A DNA stretch of 8,544 nucleotides, from assembly GCA_021463315.1 (NCBI GenBank), contig JAJTXO010000123.1, positions 1 to 8,544 on the forward strand, written 5' to 3'. The notes beneath the pieces are model-generated. The model saw only the letters and a list, made by a program, of their open reading frames with translations, ran no database searches and was not told the DNA's origin. A program made the position numbers and the translations under genes. Below are positions 3,969-8,544 of the stretch, one piece after another (position 1 is the stretch's first letter; each line of letters opens with the position of its first letter). Source of the DNA: Caldilineales bacterium (GTDB taxonomy: Bacteria > Chloroflexota > Anaerolineae > JAAEKA01).

Positions 3969-6665
3969 ATGTCCACGCTCATGCTTGCCACCAAGCTGTA
4001 CATCCCGCCAGTTCGGCCACGGGCGGTTCTCCGCCCGCGCTTGATCGAACGGCTCAACGAGGGGCTGTCCTTGGGCTGCAAGCTCACCCTCATCTCCGCG
4101 CCTGCCGGCTCCGGCAAGACGACGCTGCTCAGCGAATGGATCGCGGCCCTTGTGGCTGCCCCCTCACCCCTGGCCCCTCTCCCTGAGGGAGAGGGGAAGA
4201 TGGAAGGGGTGAGGGGGAAGATGGAAGGGGTGAGGGTCGCCTGGCTGTCGCTGGATGAAGGGGACAGCGACCCCGCCCGTTTCCTCACCTATCTGATCGC
4301 CGCGCTGCAGACAGCCGCGCCGGGGGTGGGAGAGGGCGCGCTGGCCGCGCTGCAGGCCCCGCAGCCCCCGCCGGCCGAGGCGATCCTGACCGCGGTGCTG
4401 AACGACCTTGCGCCGCTGCCCGGCCGCCTGATCCTGGCGCTGGACGACTACCACGCGATCGATGCGCCGGCGGTGGACCAGGCGCTGGCCTTCCTGCTGC
4501 AAAACCTGCCGCCCGGCCTGCATCTGGTGCTTGCCAGCCGCGAGGACCCGCCGCTGCCGCTGGCCCGTCTGCGCGCCCGCGGCCAGCTCAGCGAGCTGCG
4601 CGCCGCCGATCTGCGCTTCAGCCAGGAGGAGGCCGCCCAGTTCCTCAGCCGGGTGATGGGCCTGAACCTCTCCCCCGCCGAGGTTGCCGCCCTGGAAGCA
4701 CGCACCGAGGGCTGGATCGCCGGCCTGCATCTGGCCGCTCTGTCGATGCAGGGGCGGACGGACACCGCCGCCTTCATCGAAGCCTTCAGCGGCAGCCATC
4801 GCTTCGTGCTGGACTACCTGCTGGAGGAGGTCTTGCAGCGCCAGCCGGCCGGCATGCAAGAGTTCTTGCTGCGCACCGCCATCCTGGGGCGGCTGTGCGG
4901 CCCACTGTGCGACGCCCTCCTGCCGAGCAGCCCGGCGCGCGGGCAGGAGACGTTGGCCTGGCTGGAGCGCGCCAACCTGTTCATCGTTCCGCTGGACAAC
5001 GAGCGGCGCTGGTATCGCTATCATCACCTGTTCGGGGAGCTGCTGCGCCAGCGGCTGCAGCAGCAACTGCCTGGCGACATAGCCGAGCTGCACACGCGCG
5101 CCAGCGCCTGGTACGAGGCCAACGGTCTGGAGCTGGAGGCCTTGCACCATGCGACGGCGGCCGGCGACGTGGCGCGCGCCGAGCGGCTGATCGAGGGGCG
5201 CGGCATGCCGCTGCAGTTCCGCGGCGGCGCAGTCCCCATCCTCAACTGGCTGGCGACGCTGCCGGCCGCCGTGCTGGACGCCCACCCGGTGCTGTGGATC
5301 ACCTACGCCTCGGCGCTGCTGATGATCGGGCAGGTGGTGGGGGTTGCCGAAAAGGCCGACGCGGCGGAGCTAGCCATGCAGAACGCCGCGCCGGACGAGC
5401 GGACGAGGGACCTGATCGGGCGCATCGCCTCGATTCGCGTCACCGTGGCCGTCACCCAGCACCGGCCGGAGGAGATTCTCGCCCAGGCGCAGCGGGCGTT
5501 GGAGCATCTCAACCCGGCCAACGTGCCGGTGCGCGCCTCCATCACCTGGGCGGTGGGCTACGCCCGCCACCTGCGCGGCGAGCGCGTCGCGGCCCGACTG
5601 GCCTACATCGAGGCGCTGGCCATCTGCGAGTCCATCGGCCACCACTTGATCGCGATGATGGCCGCCATCGGGCTGGCGGCCATGGCCCTGGGCGACAACC
5701 AGCTTCACCAGGCGGAGCAGACCTATCGCCGCGCCCTGGAGCTGGCCGGCGACCCGCCGCCGCCGCCGGCTTGCGGCGCCCATCTCGGCCTGGCGCAGCT
5801 CTACTACGAATGGAACGACCTTGATAAAGCCCAGGAACACGTTCTGCTAGCCGCGCCGCTGGCGCGGCGGATCGAGACCACCGACCGCTGGGTGGCCTGT
5901 GAACTGTTCCTGGCCCGCCTCAAGTTGACCCACGGGGACGCGACAGGCGCGGCGATCCTGCTGGCCGCGGCGGAACAGACGGCGCGCGAGCACAACTACG
6001 CTCAGGAGCTGCCGCAGATTGCCGCCGTGCAAACGCTTCTCCACGTGCAGAGGGGCGACCTGACGGCGGCGGCACGCGCGGCGGACACCCATCCCCTGCC
6101 GCTAAGCCGGGCCAGGGTCTTGTTGGCGCAGGGCGACGCCGCGGGCGCGCTGACGATCCTGGCAGCCTATCGCCAGGAGGTCGAAGCCCGCGGTTGGGCC
6201 GACCAGCGCCTCCAGGCGATGATTCTGCAGGCTGTGGCCTGGCAGGCGCACGGGGAGCGGGACAAGGCTCTGCACCTGCTGGTCGAGGCGTTGGCGCTGG
6301 CCGAGCCAGAGGGCTTCGTGCGGGCGTTCGTGGACGAGGGGGCGCCGATGGCGCAGTTGCTGGTCCAGGCTGCGGCCCGCGGCATCGCGCCGACGTACTC
6401 GACTCGCCTGCTGGCCGCCTTTGCCGCCGAACCGCCTCCCCAAGCAGTCGGCGCGCGTTCCCAGCCGCTGATCGACCCGCTGAGCGAGCGCGAGCTGGAA
6501 GTGCTGCGGCTGATCGCCCAGGGGCTGTCGAACCAGGAGATCGGGGCGCGGCTCTTCCTCGCTTTGGACACCGTCAAGGGGCACAATCGCCACATCTTCG
6601 ACAAGCTCCAGGTGCAGCGGCGCACGGAGGCGGTGGCCCGCGCCCGTGCGCTGGGGCTGGTGTAG
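3969..6665 (+). CDS. MalT-like LuxR-family transcriptional regulator (ATPase, helical repeats, HTH)
   Basis: This 898-residue protein has the layout of the large MalT-type STAND regulators. Residues 1-35 open with 'ATKLYIPPVRPRAVLRPRLI', a typical start. The Walker A loop is 'APAGSGKTT' (44-52) and Walker B 'LILALDDYH' (154-162). 'LVLASREDPPLPLARLRARG' (187-206) and 'TEGWIAGLHLAALS' (246-259) are further conserved NTPase/arginine segments. About 380-830 is Ala/Leu-rich TPR-like helical repeat, the presumed effector-sensing region. Residues 836-898 are a LuxR HTH: 'LSERELEVLRLIAQGLSNQE' and then 'VKGHNRHIFDKL'. Such proteins bind ATP and an inducer, oligomerise and activate transcription; the inducer here is unknown. 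Residues 64-89 are a repeat-derived insertion between Walker A and 'VAWLSLDEGD'. No ribosome site precedes ATG 3969; ATG 3981 is an alternative, but the family start favours 3969. Confidence 0.9.
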   Translation: MSTLMLATKLYIPPVRPRAVLRPRLIERLNEGLSLGCKLTLISAPAGSGKTTLLSEWIAALVAAPSPLAPLPEGEGKMEGVRGKMEGVRVAWLSLDEGDSDPARFLTYLIAALQTAAPGVGEGALAALQAPQPPPAEAILTAVLNDLAPLPGRLILALDDYHAIDAPAVDQALAFLLQNLPPGLHLVLASREDPPLPLARLRARGQLSELRAADLRFSQEEAAQFLSRVMGLNLSPAEVAALEARTEGWIAGLHLAALSMQGRTDTAAFIEAFSGSHRFVLDYLLEEVLQRQPAGMQEFLLRTAILGRLCGPLCDALLPSSPARGQETLAWLERANLFIVPLDNERRWYRYHHLFGELLRQRLQQQLPGDIAELHTRASAWYEANGLELEALHHATAAGDVARAERLIEGRGMPLQFRGGAVPILNWLATLPAAVLDAHPVLWITYASALLMIGQVVGVAEKADAAELAMQNAAPDERTRDLIGRIASIRVTVAVTQHRPEEILAQAQRALEHLNPANVPVRASITWAVGYARHLRGERVAARLAYIEALAICESIGHHLIAMMAAIGLAAMALGDNQLHQAEQTYRRALELAGDPPPPPACGAHLGLAQLYYEWNDLDKAQEHVLLAAPLARRIETTDRWVACELFLARLKLTHGDATGAAILLAAAEQTAREHNYAQELPQIAAVQTLLHVQRGDLTAAARAADTHPLPLSRARVLLAQGDAAGALTILAAYRQEVEARGWADQRLQAMILQAVAWQAHGERDKALHLLVEALALAEPEGFVRAFVDEGAPMAQLLVQAAARGIAPTYSTRLLAAFAAEPPPQAVGARSQPLIDPLSERELEVLRLIAQGLSNQEIGARLFLALDTVKGHNRHIFDKLQVQRRTEAVARARALGLV
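4160..4236 (+). repeat. GC-rich hairpin repeat plus 21-base tandem duplication inside the regulator gene
   Basis: The arms CCCCTCTCCC (4174-4183) and GGGAGAGGGG (4187-4196) form a perfect 10-base stem around TGA. Outside them, CCCCTCACCCC (4160-4170) is the exact reverse complement of GGGGTGAGGGG (4206-4216). Bases 4193-4236 are then a perfect period-21 repeat (2.1 copies), coding for G-K-M-E-G-V-R twice. The unit resembles the 'CCCCTCACCCC...CCCCTCTCCC / GGGAGAGGGG' palindromic repeats that are usually intergenic in GC-rich bacteria. In the plus-strand frame it reads 'APSPLAPLPEGEG' plus the two heptads and keeps the gene open. Confidence 0.8.
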
Positions 6666-6732
6666 CCGGCCAGCAGTTCGCCGTCGCGCGGCAGTCGAAT
6701 TTCGTCCCCTCTCTCAAAACAACACCTCGATC

Positions 6733-6746
6733 GACACCAAAGTGTC
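6733..6746 (+). promoter_or_regulatory. Short inverted repeat upstream of the small gene
   Basis: GACAC (6733-6737) and GTGTC (6742-6746) are separated by CAAA. The repeat lies in the 168-base gap between the regulator stop and the next start, where a promoter or operator would be expected. A CATACT at 6770-6775 could be a weak -10 box, but no matching -35 is seen. A five-base arm can occur by chance. Confidence 0.2.
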
Positions 6747-6833
6747 TATCCAGGGGGGCCGCGATCTGGCATACTGGGGGTGCAGTGAACGAATGGCAGC
6801 GGTGAGGCCGCCTCGCCGCATCAGGTCAAGCCC

Positions 6834-7121
6834 ATGTCCCCGCACCACGAAGCAACGCCCGCCGATCCAGCACCGCTCTATGCCATCCGGCTCAAGGGCC
6901 ATCTGGGGTGTGAGTGGGCAGACTGGTTCGATGGCCTGGCTGTCGAGCTGACCGCGGACGGCGACACGCTGCTGACCGGTCCGGTGCCCGACCAGGCCGC
7001 GCTGCATGGGCTGCTGAAGAAGGTGCGCGATCTGGGGCTGCCGCTGCTGGCGGTTCACTGCATGGCGCCCAACGAGAAGGGCGTCGACGGAACTCACCCC
7101 CAAAAGGAGACCTACCCATGA
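6834..7121 (+). CDS. Small conserved hypothetical protein (95 residues)
   Basis: The core 'YAIRLKGHLGCEWADWFDGL' (residues 16-35) is followed by 'TLLTGPVPDQAALHGLLKKV' (45-64) and 'RDLGLPLLAVHCMAP'. This is an alternating strand-helix pattern of a small soluble alpha/beta protein. I recall similar uncharacterised proteins in Chloroflexota and Actinobacteria with the same 'I-x-L-x-G-H-L', 'W-x-x-W-F-x-G' and 'G-P-V-x-D-Q-A-A-L-H-G-L-L-x-K-V-R-D-L-G-L-P-L' blocks (residues split here for clarity), but no function is known to me. The start at 6834 has only a weak AGGTC upstream. The last codons (GVDGTHPQKETYP) overlap the next gene's ribosome site, and the stop overlaps its start as ATGA, which implies co-translation with the downstream membrane protein. 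Confidence 0.7.
   Translation: MSPHHEATPADPAPLYAIRLKGHLGCEWADWFDGLAVELTADGDTLLTGPVPDQAALHGLLKKVRDLGLPLLAVHCMAPNEKGVDGTHPQKETYP
7104..7109 (+). promoter_or_regulatory. Ribosome binding site for the start at 7118
   Basis: AAGGAG lies inside the end of the small gene, 8 bases before ATG 7118. It fixes the start of the frameshifted membrane protein and supports translational coupling through the ATGA overlap (7118-7121). Confidence 0.65.
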
Positions 7122-7814
7122 AATCCCTGCAGAGAACTGGCGGCCTGGCCGCGCTCTACCTGGCAATTGCCTACCTGGTGGGGCTGGTGCTGTTCATCGT
7201 GGTCCTGGACTACATCAACATCGTCGATCCGGCCCAAAAGGCGGCGCTGATCGTCGAACAGCAGATGGTCATCTATTGCGACCAACCTGTTGATGTACGT
7301 GTTCTTTGGCATCTTGCTGGCGACCCTGGCGCTGGCGCTGCATGATCGCCTGAAGGCCGGTGCGCCGGCGTTGATGCAGGTGGCTACCGTCGTCGGCGTC
7401 ATCTGGGCCGGCTCGCTGGTAGCCAGCGGCATGATCTCCAACGCCGGGCTGGCTCCCACGGCGGCGCTGTACGCCGTCGATCCGGCGCAGGCCGCGCTGA
7501 CCTGGCAGACTATCGAAACCGTGGCCAACGGCATCGGCAACGCCAACGGCGAGATCCTGGGCGGCGTGTGGATGCTGCTGGTCAGCCTGGCGGCGCTGCG
7601 CAGCGCTGGCCTTCCCAAGGCTCTCTCTATCCTGGGTCTGCTGACCGGCGCGGTGGGCATCCTCTCGCTGCTCCCCGGCCTGACCGATCTGGTGTCGCTG
7701 TTCGGCCTCAGCCAGTTGGTCTGGTACGTCGGGGTAGGGATCGTCCTGCTGCGCAGCAACCTGGGCCAGGTCACAGCCCCAGCGCGGCCTCTGCAATCAC
7801 AGAAGCTGGCGTAG
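7118..7814 (+). CDS. DUF4386-like multi-helix membrane protein, split by a one-base frameshift near 7277-7280
   Basis: From ATG 7118 the frame reads 'MKSLQRTGGLAALYLAIAYL' and a membrane helix, then 'AALIVEQQMVIY', and degenerates into an early TGA at 7343-7345. The frame one base later resumes exactly where the family pattern should continue: 'TNLLMYVFFGILLATLALAL' from 7281, then 'GVIWAGSLVASGMI', 'VANGIGNANGEILGGVWMLL' and 'QLVWYVGVGIVLLR', ending at TAG 7812-7814. Removing one base of TTGCG (7276-7280) restores one product of about 230 residues with roughly six helices, the normal size for these proteins. The layout resembles DUF4386 membrane proteins. The function of the family is unknown. 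The shift is either a sequencing error or a recent inactivating mutation; the intact coding character downstream argues against old decay. Confidence 0.7.
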
Positions 7815-7823
7815 CGCACCCAG

Positions 7824-7847
7824 GGAGGCAAGGATCGACCTTGCTCC
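7824..7847 (+). other. Hairpin in the gap between the two membrane-protein genes
   Basis: GCAAGG (7828-7833) pairs with CCTTGC (7839-7844) around ATCGA. GGA (7824-7826) and TCC (7845-7847) extend the stem past a bulged G. No T-run follows, so this is not a standard terminator; it may stabilise or attenuate the transcript between the two genes. Confidence 0.3.
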
Positions 7848-7871
7848 GATCTCGCTATCTCGTCTCGACAC

Positions 7872-7878
7872 AAAGGAG
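7872..7878 (+). promoter_or_regulatory. Ribosome binding site for the start at 7888
   Basis: AAAGGAG precedes ATG 7888 by 9 bases, a good site that sets the start of the last gene. Confidence 0.65.
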
Positions 7879-7887
7879 CTTCTGACC

Positions 7888-8544
7888 ATGAGTACCTACC
7901 AACGAACCGCAAGACTGATTGGAGCGCTGTTTCTGGCGGCGATGGCGGCATCTTTGCTGGGCGCTGGCTTGGTAGAATCCGCCATGACCGGCCCGGATGT
8001 CCTGGCTGCGATCGCCGAAAACAGAATCCTGCTGACCGCCGGGGTGCTGCTGGAATTGGTGAATGCGCTGGCTGTGGTCGCCATTGGCTTCCTGATGCTG
8101 CCTGTTCTGCGGCTGCACGGCGCAAACGCGGCGCACGGCTACCTGGGTTTCAGGACCATCGAGGCTGTCTTCTGCGGCGCGATCGTCATCGCCCCGCTGT
8201 CGCTGCTGATCCTCAGCCAGGGCGGTTGGCAAGCTGACCTCCTGGGCGCGGCTTCCGAGGGCGTCGTCGAAGCGCTGGCTATGACGGGACGCGCCGCCAT
8301 GGTCAACCTGTTGATCCCAGTCTTCTTCTGCATGGGCGCCTTCTTGCTCTACAGCACCGCCTACCAGGCGCGATTCCTGCCGCGCTTCCTCTCGGTTTGG
8401 GGCCTCCTGGCAACGGCGCTGGTCTTGACGCTCAATCTGGCGTCGCTGTTCTTCGAGTTCAACCTGAGCGTGGCCATGCTCTTCGCGGCGCCGATCATCC
8501 TGAACGAGATCGTTATGGGGATCTGGCTGATCGTCAAAGGCTTC
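7888..8544 (+). CDS. DUF4386 family membrane protein, 3' partial
   Basis: The frame is open from ATG 7888 through the window edge (219 codons). It starts 'MSTYQRTARLIGALFLAAMA', the family's usual basic leader and first helix. 'LLTAGVLLELVNALAVVAIG' (residues 50-69) followed by 'FLMLPVLRLHG' is the most conserved DUF4386 block, then 'AHGYLGFRTIEAVF' (81-94), 'PRFLSVWGLL' in the later loop, and 'LNEIVMGIWLIVKGF' at the edge, which is the usual C-terminus. Only a few residues are probably missing. About six to seven membrane helices are visible. The family is widespread in Chloroflexota, Firmicutes and Actinobacteria and has no assigned biochemical role. It shares the layout, but little close identity, with the frameshifted gene upstream, and the two are probably co-transcribed across a 73-base gap. 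Confidence 0.87.
   Translation, partial: MSTYQRTARLIGALFLAAMAASLLGAGLVESAMTGPDVLAAIAENRILLTAGVLLELVNALAVVAIGFLMLPVLRLHGANAAHGYLGFRTIEAVFCGAIVIAPLSLLILSQGGWQADLLGAASEGVVEALAMTGRAAMVNLLIPVFFCMGAFLLYSTAYQARFLPRFLSVWGLLATALVLTLNLASLFFEFNLSVAMLFAAPIILNEIVMGIWLIVKGF

Noticed and set aside
4160..4236. CRISPR array or minisatellite
   Set aside because: There are only about two adjacent 21-base units with no spacers, so it is a simple tandem duplication.
4164..5285. Long minus-strand reading frame (373 codons) opposite the regulator
   Set aside because: It is Gln/Arg/Gly-rich low-complexity sequence lying antisense to a strongly conserved NTPase domain; high GC keeps the opposite frame open.
4895..5824. 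Plus-strand frame of 309 codons inside the regulator
   Set aside because: Its Arg/Ala/Gly-rich translation is a frame shadow of the helical-repeat region.
6666..6833. Terminator after the regulator
   Set aside because: No stable GC stem followed by a T-run is present; the only inverted repeat has five-base arms.
7112..8125. Minus-strand frame of 337 codons over the membrane-protein genes
   Set aside because: It has Ser/Arg/Pro-rich composition without domains, and the plus strand encodes recognisable DUF4386-type proteins with good ribosome sites.

Overview
The window is GC-rich bacterial DNA with short intergenic gaps, and it most resembles a Chloroflexota genome (Anaerolineae/Caldilineae-like). 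The clues are a ~900-residue MalT-type LuxR regulator opening with the typical 'ATKLYIPP' start, DUF4386-type membrane proteins, a Ddn-type F420/deazaflavin oxidoreductase beside flavodoxins, and GC-rich palindromic repeats. This assignment is inference from gene content; no rRNA, tRNA or marker gene is present.

Layout. (1) Positions 1-840 are a patchwork of gene fragments: the start of a rhodanese-like lipoprotein, joined out of frame to the tail of a probable c-type cytochrome (stop at 264-266), then about 250 bases of an amino-acid ABC transporter permease on the minus strand, then an unrecognised plus-strand reading frame. No intact gene is convincing here. (2) 841-2505 is a tight plus-strand redox operon: a deazaflavin-dependent nitroreductase-family protein with a C-terminal membrane anchor, a HemG-like flavodoxin-domain protein, and a second flavodoxin whose start overlaps the preceding stop (ATGA). 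(3) 2506-2653 is an intergenic region with two copies of a 13-base palindrome in opposite orientation, followed by a Bcr/CflA-type MFS drug exporter (2654-3892). (4) 3969-6665 is the large MalT-like LuxR regulator. Its NTPase domain carries an in-frame 26-codon insertion made from a GC-rich hairpin repeat plus a perfect 21-base tandem duplication. (5) 6834-8544 is a cluster of a small conserved-looking protein, a DUF4386-like membrane protein split by a one-base frameshift, and a second, clear DUF4386 protein running off the right edge.

How it may work together. All intact genes point the same way. The nitroreductase and flavodoxins probably form one transcriptional unit for low-potential electron transfer or redox detoxification. 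The MFS exporter and the MalT-like regulator are separate units, as judged from their gaps. In this phylum such regulators often sit beside membrane proteins they may control; control of the DUF4386 cluster here is plausible but unproven. The most unusual features are the repeat-derived peptide inside the regulator's ATPase domain, the paired palindromes before the exporter, and the fragment mosaic at the left end, which could be genomic decay or an assembly artefact.
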